64,000 nt of DNA from Nannocystis exedens (GTDB lineage Bacteria; Myxococcota_A; Polyangia; Nannocystales; Nannocystaceae): contig NZ_NETK01000001.1 of the NCBI RefSeq assembly GCF_002343915.1, positions 5,718,001 through 5,782,000 on the forward strand, read 5' to 3'. Of this stretch, positions 8,290-21,641 are shown piece after piece. The translations under genes and the position numbers were made by a program. The notes under the pieces are model-generated. The model did no database searches. It saw only the letters and a program-made list of their open reading frames with translations, and was not told the origin of the DNA. The stretch's first letter is position 1; the number at the start of each line of letters is the position of its first letter.

Positions 8290-8498
8290 TTCGGTCCTAT
8301 TCCTTAACGTGTATTCCTGCTTAGCCCGACACTCTAGATAAAGCCGTCCTGATGTGCGCGGGGGCGACCGAGCGGGTCGCGCCCCGCGTGCGCCTGCCCG
8401 CGTTTCGCCGCCGCCCGTTCGCGCCCGCCTGCCCCCGAGTAACGCAGTTCGTGCGGGCGCCGCGAGGCTGAGCGCGCTGCGCCCGCCGCGGCCGCGGT

Positions 8499-8515
8499 AT
8501 GTCCTCCAGGACAGG
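8499..8515. repeat. Palindromic element, copy 3
   Basis: TGTCCT-CC-AGGACA perfect stem followed by GGT. Second half of an about 52-base direct repeat shared with 8535-8585. Confidence 0.65.
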
Positions 8516-8566
8516 TGGGAGGCAGGGCCGCCCGGCCGAGCGCGCTGCGTTCGCCGCGGTCACGGT

Positions 8567-8584
8567 ATGTCCTCGAGGACAGGT
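8567..8584. repeat. Palindromic element, copy 4
   Basis: TGTCCTCGAGGACA is a perfect 14-base palindrome, followed by GGT. Second copy of the about 52-base repeat unit. Confidence 0.65.
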
Positions 8585-8670
8585 GTGAGGTGGCTGCGCG
8601 TGGAGCTGCGGCGGGCGCGAGATGGCTGCCCGCGACGGCCCGAGCGCCGGGAGCGATGCGCCGTGAGCTC

Positions 8671-8688
8671 ATGTCCTTGGAGACAGGT
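8671..8688. repeat. Palindromic element, copy 5
   Basis: ATGTCCTTGGAGACAGGT: TGTC and GACA arms around CTTGGA. Same ending (ACAGGT) as copies 3, 4 and 7. Confidence 0.55.
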
Positions 8689-8740
8689 ATGAGGCGGCTC
8701 GGCCCCGCGCGGCCGAGCGTCCGGCGATGATGCCGGTCAC

Positions 8741-8757
8741 ATGTCGTTTCGGACGGG
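8741..8757. repeat. Palindromic element, copy 6 (degenerate)
   Basis: ATGTCGTTTCGGACGGGT: weaker arms but the same layout as neighbouring copies. Confidence 0.45.
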
Positions 8758-8977
8758 TCGAGTGATTGGGCGCCGCGAGCCGTGGGGGAGGCACGGATGC
8801 CGCCACTCAGGCAGGTCCGTTCGGATCTTGCGCGCCCCGACGACCCGCTCGTCGTCGCGCCCGCGGCGAAGTGAGGTCGATCGCAGCGGGCTGCCGGCCC
8901 GCTCGCTGCGCGGCACGTCGGCGAGGCGTCGCAGCGCCGCGCGCCGAAGCCCGCGCGAGCCAGCCGCCAGGCCCGAG

Positions 8978-9013
8978 ATGTCCGCGAGGACAGGTCACAT
9001 GCGCTTTCGGACA
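8978..9013. repeat. Palindromic elements, copy 7 and adjacent half-copy
   Basis: ATGTCC-GCGA-GGACAGGT followed at once by CATGCGCTTTCGGACAG. The pair ends 12 bases after the stop codon of the giant kinase gene (minus strand, stop at 9026-9028), a position where it could end or protect that transcript. Confidence 0.6.
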
Positions 9014-9025
9014 GCCGGCCGAGCG

Positions 9026-14125
<5,100 letters not shown>

Positions 14126-14179
14126 GGCCCGGCGAGTGTATCGCCGGGGCGCGCGCGAGAAACAAGGTATCCTCGCGCG

Positions 14180-15343
14180 GTGAAGCCGCCCGCTGCATCC
14201 GCGAGAGACTGGGACATCACCGTGTTCGGAGCCACCGGCTTCGTCGGCCGCCTGTGCGCCGCGTATCTCGCGGCTCATGCTCCGCCGGAGGTCCGCATCG
14301 CCGTCGCCGGGCGGTCGCCGGGCAAGCTCGCGGAGGTCGCCGCCGAGCTCGGGCGCGAGGTCGGGATCGTCGTCGCCGACACCGGCGATCCCGCCGCGCT
14401 CGCGCGCATGGCCGCGGGTACGCGCGTGGTGCTCACCACCGTCGGCCCCTACGTGCGCTACGGCGAGCCCGTGGTCCGCGCGTGCGTCGAGCAGGGCGCC
14501 GACTACCTCGACCTCACCGGCGAGCCCGCGTTCGTCGACCGCATCATCGAGCTGCACGACCAGGCCGCGCGGGCCCGCGGCGTGCTGGTGCTGCCGTGTT
14601 GCGGCTTCGACAGCATCCCCACCGATCTCGGGGTGCTTTGGACCACACGCGCTCTCCCGCGCGACCGCCCCCTGACGATCTCCGGCTACCTCGAGGGCCG
14701 CGGCCGGTTCTCCGGCGGCACGCTCGCCTCCGCGCTCGGCGTGCTGACCTCGCCCCCGTCGCCCCGCAAGCCGCGGAGCGAGCCGGGCCGCGGACGCAAG
14801 CGGCCCGCGATCCACTACCAGCGCGAGCTCGCTCGCTGGGCGGTGCCGCTGCCGACCATCGACCCGGTGATCGCGCGCCGCTCGGCCCGGCTGCGCGGCG
14901 ACTACGGGCCCGAGTTCAGCTACGCGCACTACATCGCGCTGCCGCGGATCTACCACGTCGGCCTGGCGCTCGCGGGCGTCGGCGCGCTGGTCGGCGCGGC
15001 CAAGATCGGCCCGGTGCGCCGCCTGCTCACCCGCATGAACCCGCCGGGCAGCGGACCGAGCCCCGAGGTCCGCGCGAAGAGCTGGTTCAAGGTGACCTTC
15101 GTCGGCCGCGCCGGCGACGACCCGCCGGTGATCGCCGAGGTCTCCGGCGGCGACCCGGGCTACGACGAGACCGCCAAGATGGCCGGCGAGACGGCGCTTT
15201 GCCTCGTGTTACAGCGGGACATGTGCCAAAGTACAGGCGGCGTGTCGACCACGGCGGCCGCCTGCGGCGAGCTGCTGATCGAGCGCCTGCGGGCCGCCGG
15301 GCTGCGCTTCGCGGTGAAGCGGGGCGGAGAGGCTCCGACTTGA
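14180..15343 (+). CDS. Saccharopine dehydrogenase-like oxidoreductase (trans-acting enoyl reductase type)
   Basis: 387 residues from GTG 14180, divergent from the giant kinase gene. N-terminal Rossmann motif DITVFGATGFVGRLCAAYLA (NAD(P)-binding), then VVLTTVGPYVRYGEPVVRACVEQGADYLDLTGE, the signature of the saccharopine-dehydrogenase-like family that includes mycobacterial trans-acting enoyl reductases. A hydrophobic stretch IYHVGLALAGVGALVGAAKIGPV lies in the middle, as in lipid-acting members. C-terminal conserved GGDPGYDETAKM. It probably reduces an unknown lipid or polyketide substrate rather than saccharopine. Codons near 15195-15235 (TTA, CAA, AGT, ACA) are unusual and contain GGGACATGTG, a half palindromic element. 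Confidence 0.8.
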   Translation: MKPPAASARDWDITVFGATGFVGRLCAAYLAAHAPPEVRIAVAGRSPGKLAEVAAELGREVGIVVADTGDPAALARMAAGTRVVLTTVGPYVRYGEPVVRACVEQGADYLDLTGEPAFVDRIIELHDQAARARGVLVLPCCGFDSIPTDLGVLWTTRALPRDRPLTISGYLEGRGRFSGGTLASALGVLTSPPSPRKPRSEPGRGRKRPAIHYQRELARWAVPLPTIDPVIARRSARLRGDYGPEFSYAHYIALPRIYHVGLALAGVGALVGAAKIGPVRRLLTRMNPPGSGPSPEVRAKSWFKVTFVGRAGDDPPVIAEVSGGDPGYDETAKMAGETALCLVLQRDMCQSTGGVSTTAAACGELLIERLRAAGLRFAVKRGGEAPT

Positions 15344-15533
15344 CGCGCGTCGCGCCTCCCGAACACCGCAGGACGAAAGGGGAGGCCGACCGCGTACCGC
15401 GACGGCCTCGTGGTCTGTTCCAGCGAGTCGCTTGTTCATCCCAATGCAGTCGGGCGCGGTCCGAGAGATCGCGTGGACCGAATGGAAAAGACGGGGGAGA
15501 CCGGTCGTGCCGGTTTGAAAAAGAGGCCGACTG

Positions 15534-15561
15534 CGTGCATTCGCTGGACCGCGAATGCACG
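15534..15561 (+). terminator. Strong hairpin between convergent genes
   Basis: CGTGCATTCGC and GCGAATGCACG, perfect 11-base arms around a six-base loop TGGACC, in the spacer between the plus-strand dehydrogenase and the minus-strand BP74-like gene. No T-tract follows on either side. Likely a bidirectional transcript end. Confidence 0.5.
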
Positions 15562-15598
15562 TACGGTCCTGCGAGGGACGGCGAGCGGCCGATCCGGT

Positions 15599-15946
15599 CT
15601 AGCCCGGCCGGACCTCGTCGACCAGCCGCGACGACCACGGGCACCAGTGACCGCCGGGCAGGAAGGCGCCGCCGGCCTCGTCGAGGTGGTCCTCGACGTA
15701 TTGCATGCTCGCGTCGCACACCTCGATCGCCACCTCGAAGAAATCGATGGTGAGCGGGTCGAGGTGGAAGGACCAGCCGGGGTTGTAGGGGACGGGCCGC
15801 TTGATGATGCGCCCGTGGATGTGGATCCGGTGCGTCTCCTCGCCGCTGAGGATCTTGCGCGCGTGCGCGATCTTGGCCTCGTCATTCAGCTCGATCACGA
15901 AGCGCGGCTGACCATTGGTGTCGGTGAAGCGGAAATAGGCTGCCAT
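15599..15946 (-). CDS. BP74-related protein
   Basis: 115 residues from ATG 15946, preceded by AGGGA at good distance. The sequence runs YFRFTDTNGQPRFVIELNDEAKIAHARKIL, RIIKRPVPYNPGWSFHLDP, DFFEVAIEVCDASMQYVEDHL and ends GGHWCPWSSRLVDEV. This pattern is the conserved core of bacterial proteins related to the N-terminal domain of the Dictyostelium calcium-regulated protein BP74. Length equals a single domain and there is no signal peptide in this reading. Molecular function is not established. Isolated gene with its own 500-base upstream region. Confidence 0.75.
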   Translation of the reverse strand: MAAYFRFTDTNGQPRFVIELNDEAKIAHARKILSGEETHRIHIHGRIIKRPVPYNPGWSFHLDPLTIDFFEVAIEVCDASMQYVEDHLDEAGGAFLPGGHWCPWSSRLVDEVRPG

Positions 15947-16465
15947 GTTTTCCCTGCCTGCGGCCCTTGCAAACACGATCCGCCGACGACGGCCGCAAGA
16001 CCGCCGGCAAATTGCGAGGCCACGAAAATGACAGACTCGGGACCGTAGTGCAAGGCGCGATTCGGTGAACATCGATCGATTGACGTATCGATCCCGCCGA
16101 CGGCGATCGGGTCGTTTTGCGGCGAGGCTGCGGCGAGATGGTGGGCAAAAAGCCTCGTGGGTGATACCGCGCGAAAAGGGTGGCTTCGATCGGTCGCGCC
16201 CAGCGAGCTCGAGAACGCCGATGTGGAATACGCCGATCCGTCGCGGGGAAACGGCGAATCACCGCATGCTCGTTCGGCCGGCGACCGAGGCCGCGATCGA
16301 CGCCGAAACGCGAGGTGTCGCCGGCGGCGACCCGCGGGCAGGTGCGATCGCCCCCGATCGGCCGCTCTTCGGCCGAGCCCGCCAGGGTGCGCAGATCTGC
16401 GCTTGCGCCGGGCTGCTCGGGTGTCAAGGTCACCGCGTCGCGCCGGGCGCGACCCGCGAGGACGC
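15947..16465. other. Divergent spacer between BP74-like and lipoprotein genes
   Basis: About 520 bases holding the promoters of two divergent genes. ATCGAT repeats occur around 16070-16095. No gene with believable codon use was found. Confidence 0.4.
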
Positions 16466-17296
16466 ATGCACCGACGTGCCGCCATTCTGTTCTCGGTCGC
16501 GCTGACCGCCTGCGACGCCGACGAGCCGGCCGCCGAGGCGCCGGAGCAGGCCGAGCCCGTGTCCACGCCGTCGACCCCGCCGGCCGGGCTGCCGCGCGTG
16601 CTGGCGGAGCTCGACCTCGGCGGCGGGCACGGGGTGATGTTCGAGGAGCTCGAGCCGGGGCTCATCAGCGTGGTCGAGCGCGGCCGCGTCGACGACCCGA
16701 AGCAGGCGGTGACGCCGGAGCTGATGCGCGAGGGCGCGGCCGAGGTGTGGGCGAGGCTGGCGCCCGGCCGCGAGCCGCCGCCCGCGCTCGCCGCGGCGCT
16801 CGACCGCCAGGCCGAACGCGAGGTCGACGAGGTGTCGCCGTCGCCGAAGCCGGTCACGCCGCCGACCTTGCCGGTCGCCACGGTCTCGCCGACCCGCGAC
16901 GACTGGGAGCAGCAGTGGTTCAAGGCGACGTTCTGCACCCGCCCCGAGCGCAGCCACTGCACGCAAGGCTGGGAGTGGGCCGAATCGACGTCGGACATGG
17001 GCTCCGGCGAATACGAGGCGGTCGCGATGCAGGGCCGCGAGGGCACGCAGGACGCGACGTTCACCACCGATTGGTGGAAGTGCCGCCGGACCTGCGAGTT
17101 CTTCGACTGCGACCTCGAGTGCTGGTGGGAGCGCGGCTCGACCGACATCATCAAGCCGGGCACGTGGGTCGGCCGCCACTACGACAACGACCCCGGCCTC
17201 AAGCTCACCGGCGGCACCACGTACAAGGCGGAGCTCTCCGGCGCCACCGGCGCGCTCGTCAGCCTGCACACGAAGTGGGAGCCCTGGCACGAATGA
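16466..17296 (+). CDS. Hypothetical lipoprotein with Cys/Trp-rich C-terminal domain
   Basis: 276 residues. ATG 16466 has GAGGA just upstream. Signal ILFSVALTAC with lipobox LTAC (Cys about 16), then a Pro/Ala/Glu-rich linker to about residue 40. A charged middle region with a predicted helical part follows (residues 45-125), then a compact domain from about 150 with ten or so Trp and paired cysteines (TFCTRPERSHCTQGWEW, WKCRRTCEFFDCDLECWWER). The cysteine pattern suggests disulfides outside the cytoplasm. No family recognised. The spacer after the stop (17297-17379) is AT-rich with repeated ATGATGC/GCATGA words. Confidence 0.7.
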   Translation: MHRRAAILFSVALTACDADEPAAEAPEQAEPVSTPSTPPAGLPRVLAELDLGGGHGVMFEELEPGLISVVERGRVDDPKQAVTPELMREGAAEVWARLAPGREPPPALAAALDRQAEREVDEVSPSPKPVTPPTLPVATVSPTRDDWEQQWFKATFCTRPERSHCTQGWEWAESTSDMGSGEYEAVAMQGREGTQDATFTTDWWKCRRTCEFFDCDLECWWERGSTDIIKPGTWVGRHYDNDPGLKLTGGTTYKAELSGATGALVSLHTKWEPWHE

Positions 17297-17379
17297 TGCT
17301 CAATGAAGCGCGAATGAGCATGAGCATATCGTTCGCCTTTGATGATGCTTCCATTCGGCGCTCGAAAACATAAGCATGA

Positions 17380-18351
17380 TCAATGCGCGGCGAGCAGGCG
17401 CTCGATCACGCCCCACGGGCCGCGCACCGGGACGCCCTCGCGCTCCTCGGCCGCGAGCGCGCGCCGGGCCGCCTCGGCGAACGACAGCCGGACGCGGTGA
17501 TCGATCGACCCCCAAAAACGGTCGCTCTCCGCCAGCAAGTCGTTCGTCAGGCCGATGACGATGTTGCGCGCCACGGACCAGTCGGCGCGGGTGACGAAGC
17601 GGACCCACTGCGACGACAACCGCGGCGTGAGCAGCGGGACGTCGAGCGAACGCGGCCGTCGCAGGCCCATCACGCGGGCCGTCTCCTCGAGGATCTGCTT
17701 GCCCGTGAGCACGTCGGGGCCCGGGATGTCGAACCACGCGCTGCCGGACTGGTCGAGCTCCAGCGCCCGGATCAGCGCGACCACGACGTCGTCGATCGCC
17801 ACCGGCTCGGTGCGCGAGCGGAGCCAGCGCGGCAGCACCATCACCGGCAGGCGCGCGGCGAGGTCGCGGACGACCAGCCAGCTCAGGCTGCCGTGCCCGA
17901 CGATCATGCTGGCGCGCAGCTCGATCGCGGAGACCGGACCGGCGCGCAGCGCCTCGCCGACCTCGAGCCGGCTCTGCAAATGCTCGGACCCGGGTCCGCG
18001 CGGCGCGACGCCGCCGAGGTAGACGATTCGCCGCATCGACGGGACCGCGGCGGCCGCGGCGGCGAAGGTCCGCGCCGCCTCGACCTCGCGGCGGCGAAAG
18101 TCGGGCCCCTCGCCGATCGCGTGCACCAGGTACAGCGCCGCGTCGCAGCCGGCCAGCGCGCGGGCGCAGACCGCCGGATCGCCGACGTCGCCCGCGACCC
18201 ACTCGAGCTCGGGCCAGCGAGCGCGAGCGCGGCCGACGTCACGGCTGAGCCCGCGGATCTGCCAGCCCGCGCGCAGCAGCGCCGGCCGGACCGCGCGGCC
18301 GACGAAACCGGTGGCGCCGGTGAGGAGGATCCGCGGCATCGATCGATGCAT
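17380..18351 (-). CDS. NAD(P)-binding epimerase/NDUFA9-like protein
   Basis: 323 residues from ATG 18351 (ATG 18339 is also possible, four residues shorter). N-terminal Rossmann motif RILLTGATGFVGRAVRPALLRAG (GxxGxxG). Then AALYLVHAIGEG, MRRIVYLGGVAP and the conserved VAIDDVVVALIRALE typical of atypical/extended SDR proteins related to the complex I NDUFA9 subunit and NmrA-like proteins. The C-terminal half carries RWLRSRTEPVAI and ends in ERLLAAH. Lacking the catalytic YxxxK in the usual place, it may act as a binding or structural protein. Cytoplasmic. Divergent from the GNAT gene. Confidence 0.8.
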   Translation of the reverse strand: MHRSMPRILLTGATGFVGRAVRPALLRAGWQIRGLSRDVGRARARWPELEWVAGDVGDPAVCARALAGCDAALYLVHAIGEGPDFRRREVEAARTFAAAAAAVPSMRRIVYLGGVAPRGPGSEHLQSRLEVGEALRAGPVSAIELRASMIVGHGSLSWLVVRDLAARLPVMVLPRWLRSRTEPVAIDDVVVALIRALELDQSGSAWFDIPGPDVLTGKQILEETARVMGLRRPRSLDVPLLTPRLSSQWVRFVTRADWSVARNIVIGLTNDLLAESDRFWGSIDHRVRLSFAEAARRALAAEEREGVPVRGPWGVIERLLAAH

Positions 18352-18577
18352 AGCACGCACCCGCCGGCGCGCCCGATGGGCCGAGTTCGCCGACCGTCCT
18401 CCACCGCACTGCCGGCCGGACCGAATCGTCGCGGCAATCGCTCGAGCGCCGCTCAACTCCCGATCACCTGCAGTGACGGATGCTCGCGGCGCCCGAGGAC
18501 GTCGACGGGCTTCACCGGCGAGCTTCTTGCTTGCGACGCGCCCGCGCCTGCTCGTCCGGTCGTGATACGCTGCGGCC

Positions 18578-19096
18578 GTGTCCAACACCAGCCAAGCGCT
18601 GCCCGGGCCGAGCGAGCGACTGGTGTTCCGCTGGTGGACGCCCGACGACCTCGAGCTGGCCCGCGGGTTGTGGGGCGACCCGCAGGTGACGGCGAGGATC
18701 GCCGCGGAGCCGTTCACGGGGCCGCAGATCGCCGCCCGCCTGGCCGCGGAGATCGATCAGGGCCGTGCGCACGGGCTGCAGTACTGGCCGGTGTTCCTCC
18801 GCGACGATGGGTCGCACGTCGGCTGTTGCGGGCTCAGGCCGCACGCGCCCGGGGTGTACGAGCTCGGCTTTCACCTCCGCAGCGCGTTCTGGGGCCGCGG
18901 TCTGGCCCGCGAGGCGGCGGCCGCGACCGTCGCGTTCGCCTTCGGTTCGCTCGCGGCGCGCGGCCTGTTCGCCGGCCATCACCCCGACAACGACGCGTCG
19001 CGCCGGGTGCTGCTGCGATTGGGTTTTCGTCACACCCACGACGAATGGTATCCGCCGACCGGCGCCGTGCATCCGTCGTATCGGCGGGACCCCTGA
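18578..19096 (+). CDS. GNAT-family N-acetyltransferase (RimJ/RimL type)
   Basis: 172 residues from GTG 18578. SERLVFRWWTPDDLELARGLWGDPQV is the usual start of the RimJ/RimL-like group. The acetyl-CoA-binding region is ELGFHLRSAFWGRGLAREAAAATVAFAF, followed by HHPDNDASRRVLLRLGFRHTHDEWYPPTG. These transfer an acetyl group from acetyl-CoA to an amine of a small molecule or protein N-terminus; the substrate is unknown. Single gene, no signal peptide. Confidence 0.85.
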   Translation: MSNTSQALPGPSERLVFRWWTPDDLELARGLWGDPQVTARIAAEPFTGPQIAARLAAEIDQGRAHGLQYWPVFLRDDGSHVGCCGLRPHAPGVYELGFHLRSAFWGRGLAREAAAATVAFAFGSLAARGLFAGHHPDNDASRRVLLRLGFRHTHDEWYPPTGAVHPSYRRDP

Positions 19097-19240
19097 TACG
19101 ATTGCCGACCCCTGCGAATCGTCGGGCTCGCCGTCACCATCGTGCTCGCGTGAATTCGCACTTTCGCGCTCGCGCGGGCCCGCGCCTGCTCGCTCGCGGC
19201 GCTTGTGCCCGCCGCGGCCTCGTGCGACCGTCCCCCGCAG

Positions 19241-20245
19241 ATGACCACGGTGATTCTGACCCAACGCGAGATCCGCCAGCTCCTGCCGATGACGGAATGC
19301 ATCGAGCAGATGGCCGAGGTGCTCACGGCGCTGGCGCGCGACGAGGCGACCAGCCCGCTGCGCTGGGGCATGCGGCTCGCGGGCGGGGCGATCCTCGGCA
19401 TGATGCCGGCGACGCTGCACTCGCGGCGGGCGCTCGGGCTCAAGATCGTCGCCGTGTTCCCGCACAATCACGGCACCCCGTTCGATTCGCATCAGGGCCT
19501 CGTGACCCTGTTCGACGCCGAGACCGGCGCGCCGCGGGCGATCCTCGACGCCACCGAGGTCACCGCGATCCGCACGGCCGCGGTCTCGGCGGTCGCGACC
19601 CGCGTGCTGGCCCGCGAAGCGGCCGACGACCTGGCGATCCTCGGCGCCGGCACGCAGGCGTGGACGCACCTCGAGGCGATGCTGTGCGTGCGACCGGTCC
19701 GCCGCGTGCGGGTGTTCAGCGCCACGCCCGCCAACCGCGAGGCGTTCGCCCGTCAGGCCGAGCAGCGCTTCGCGGTCGAGGTGCGCGCGGTCGACTCGGC
19801 GCGCGCGGCGGTCGAGGGCGCGTCGCTCGTCTGCACCACCACCTCGGCGCGCGAGCCGGTGCTGCTCGGCGACTGGCTGGCCCCGGGGACGCATGTCAAC
19901 GCCGTCGGCGCCTGCGTGCCCTCGGCCCGCGAGCTCGACGCCCGCGCGGTGGCTCGCGCCCGGCTCTACGTCGACCGCTGCGAGTCGGCGCTGGCCGAGT
20001 CCGGTGATTTCCTGCTGGCCCGCGCCGAGGGGGTCGTCGACGACGCGCACATCCTCGGCGAGCTCGGCGAGCTGCTGTGCGGCGCGTGCGAGGGCCGGCG
20101 GAGCGACGATGACGTCACGCTGTTCAAGTCGCTCGGCCTCGGGATCGAGGACGTGGCCGTGGCGCACTACCTGCACGGGCGCGCGCTGGCCACCGGCGTC
20201 GGCGTGCAGGTCGAGCTCGGCGGTCGCCGGCGCCTCGGCGAGTGA
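19241..20245 (+). CDS. Ornithine cyclodeaminase / mu-crystallin family protein
   Basis: 334 residues from ATG 19241. Key elements: the start LTQREIRQLLPMTECIEQMAE, the substrate-side region RWGMRLAGGAILGMMPA, GLKIVAVFPHN, then the NAD(P)-binding fold AILGAGTQAWTHLEAM, and near the end DDDVTLFKSLGLGIEDVAVAHYL, which is a family hallmark. Members include ornithine cyclodeaminase, alanine dehydrogenase and ketimine reductase; which activity applies cannot be decided here. A GTG 12 codons upstream is possible but adds a Cys-containing leader. No amino-acid pathway genes lie next to it. Confidence 0.88.
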   Translation: MTTVILTQREIRQLLPMTECIEQMAEVLTALARDEATSPLRWGMRLAGGAILGMMPATLHSRRALGLKIVAVFPHNHGTPFDSHQGLVTLFDAETGAPRAILDATEVTAIRTAAVSAVATRVLAREAADDLAILGAGTQAWTHLEAMLCVRPVRRVRVFSATPANREAFARQAEQRFAVEVRAVDSARAAVEGASLVCTTTSAREPVLLGDWLAPGTHVNAVGACVPSARELDARAVARARLYVDRCESALAESGDFLLARAEGVVDDAHILGELGELLCGACEGRRSDDDVTLFKSLGLGIEDVAVAHYLHGRALATGVGVQVELGGRRRLGE

Positions 20246-20253
20246 TTGTTCGA

Positions 20254-20446
20254 CTGTTTCAAACGAAGTCGTCACCGGCAGGTCGAGGCGCCGCTGCACC
20301 TCGCCGAGGTCGTCGGCGAGCCAGTCCTCGAGCGGCTCGGCGACCAGGATCGGCGCGCGCCGGGCGAGCTCGCGGCCGAGCTTCACGTTCTCGCGGATCT
20401 GCCGGAATTCGTGCGGACGCAGCAGCGGCGCCGCGCTCGCCAGCAA
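20254..20446 (-). pseudogene. Orphan coding-like fragment on the minus strand
   Basis: From a TTG at 20446 the minus strand reads LLASAAPLLRPHEFRQIR, then a charged helical stretch with PILVAEPLEDWLADDL and RRLDLPV, with nearly every codon ending in G or C. After about 20275 the codons turn AT-ending (TTT GAA ACA), and the frame then runs antisense through the cyclodeaminase gene without a stop. This looks like the surviving front part of a gene cut off by a rearrangement, downstream of the RNA-repair operon. Family not recognised. Confidence 0.35.
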
Positions 20447-20492
20447 CGCGTGACGGCTCGCAGCATAGCCGCCGTCGCGCCGCGACCTGACG

Positions 20493-21611
20493 TCAATCGC
20501 CTTGCAAGATCCACTCGACCTGATGGGCCTCGGTCAGGTCGGGCGGCTCCCAGCGCGCCAGCATGCGCTCGATCGCGGCCACCGGGACCTGGGCCTCGCG
20601 CTCCCGGTTCTGCCGCAGCACCCGGCGGTACGGCGTGTCGAGGAACACGATCCGCACGCGCGCACCGTAGTCGGCGCACAGGTCGATCAGGCGCCCGCGC
20701 ATCTCCCGGCTCAGGTTGGTCGCGTTCCACACGAACGACTGGGCGCGCCGCAGGTACTCGCGGGCCTGCTCGCGCGCGGCCTGGATCACCGCGTGCTGCG
20801 GGCCGGTGTGCGACAGGTCGAGCTCCTCGCGCAGGGCGTCGAGCGAGACCACCGGCAGGTCGAGGTTGTGCTCGATCCAGTGGTCCTTGCCGCTGCCGGG
20901 CAGGCCCGACATCAGCACGACCTCGCAGCGGGTGTCGTCGTGGACGGCGAACCGCGGGTCGCGGTCGTCGCTGCGGAAGTACACGAAGCGCGTGTGCGCG
21001 CTGGGGAACGACCACGGGCGGTCGAGGCATTCGTGCTCGGCGCAGAAGTCGACGAACAGATCGATGTTGTCGAGCAGGCGCTGGACGTCGCGGCAGATCC
21101 GTCCGAGCGCGTCGGCGCGGGTGAGCAGGGCCAGGTGGTCGCAGCGGACGGTCTGGCTGATCTGCGCGGCGCGGCGGCGGGCGTCGTCCTGGTCGATGAG
21201 GAAGAACGGGATCTGGTGCGTCCGCACCAGCGCGGCGATCCGCTCGCGCACGACCGGGTCGACGCCCATCTTCCACAGCATCGCGCGGGCCATCAGCGCG
21301 CCGCGCGGCGAGTGACCGGGCTGGCGGATCCGCCCGTCCTCGACGCGCGTACACGCCGGCTTGGCGATGTCGTGCAGCAGCGCCGACGCGAACACCACCT
21401 CGCGGTCGACGGGCGCGAGCGCCTGCCAGCCGGGCAGGCCGACCAGCGCCTCGCACACCATCTTGGTGTGGGTCCAGACGTCGCCCTCGGCGTGGTGCTC
21501 CGGGTCTTGCGGGCAGGCGGCCATCGGCGCGATCCACGGCTCCCACAGGCTGTCCCAGGAGACAGCCGTCGAGACCGCCGGATCGGCGGGGCAGGGGTAA
21601 GGCAGCAGCAT
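20493..21611 (-). CDS. HD-domain / P-loop polynucleotide kinase-like RNA repair protein
   Basis: 372 residues; ATG 21611 has AGAGGA upstream. The N-terminal half is an HD phosphohydrolase domain: EHHAEGDVWTHTKMVCEAL, then FASALLHDIAKPAC (the HD pair), PRGALMARAML and TRADALGR, as in tRNA nucleotidyltransferase-type HD domains. From about residue 230 is a P-loop kinase: VVLMSGLPGSGKDHWIEHN (Walker A), LDALREEL, and FVWNATNLSREMRGRLI with RIVFLDTPYRRVLRQN, resembling polynucleotide 5'-kinases. It follows the RNA ligase gene by 30 bases. Together they could heal and seal cleaved RNA: the kinase prepares 5'-phosphate ends and the HD domain removes 2',3'-cyclic or 3'-phosphate. Substrate inferred, not shown. 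Confidence 0.85.
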   Translation of the reverse strand: MLLPYPCPADPAVSTAVSWDSLWEPWIAPMAACPQDPEHHAEGDVWTHTKMVCEALVGLPGWQALAPVDREVVFASALLHDIAKPACTRVEDGRIRQPGHSPRGALMARAMLWKMGVDPVVRERIAALVRTHQIPFFLIDQDDARRRAAQISQTVRCDHLALLTRADALGRICRDVQRLLDNIDLFVDFCAEHECLDRPWSFPSAHTRFVYFRSDDRDPRFAVHDDTRCEVVLMSGLPGSGKDHWIEHNLDLPVVSLDALREELDLSHTGPQHAVIQAAREQAREYLRRAQSFVWNATNLSREMRGRLIDLCADYGARVRIVFLDTPYRRVLRQNREREAQVPVAAIERMLARWEPPDLTEAHQVEWILQGD

Positions 21612-21641
21612 GGCGGTGTCCTCTGGCGGCGCGCTGCGGCC

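Larger units (their letters stand above)
8290..9025. repeat. Repeat-rich spacer with seven palindromic elements
   Basis: 736 bases without a supportable gene, between the host-attachment-like gene and the end of the giant kinase gene. Elements sit at 8499, 8567, 8671, 8741, 8978 and 8998, most with the form ATGTCC-nnnn-GGACAGGT. Two of them belong to a longer imperfect direct repeat of about 52 bases (8464-8515 and 8535-8585), beginning with GAGCGCGCTGCG and ending in the element. Spacing between elements is irregular, so this is not a CRISPR array. Confidence 0.65.

Noticed and set aside
8499..9013. Possible CRISPR array
   Set aside because: Repeats are short palindromes with irregular spacing (20 to about 240 bases) and degenerate sequence; no cas genes.
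19097..19240. Separate lipoprotein gene before the cyclodeaminase
   Set aside because: A signal-like stretch and an AASC box are visible but interrupted by an in-frame TGA; too little to call a gene.
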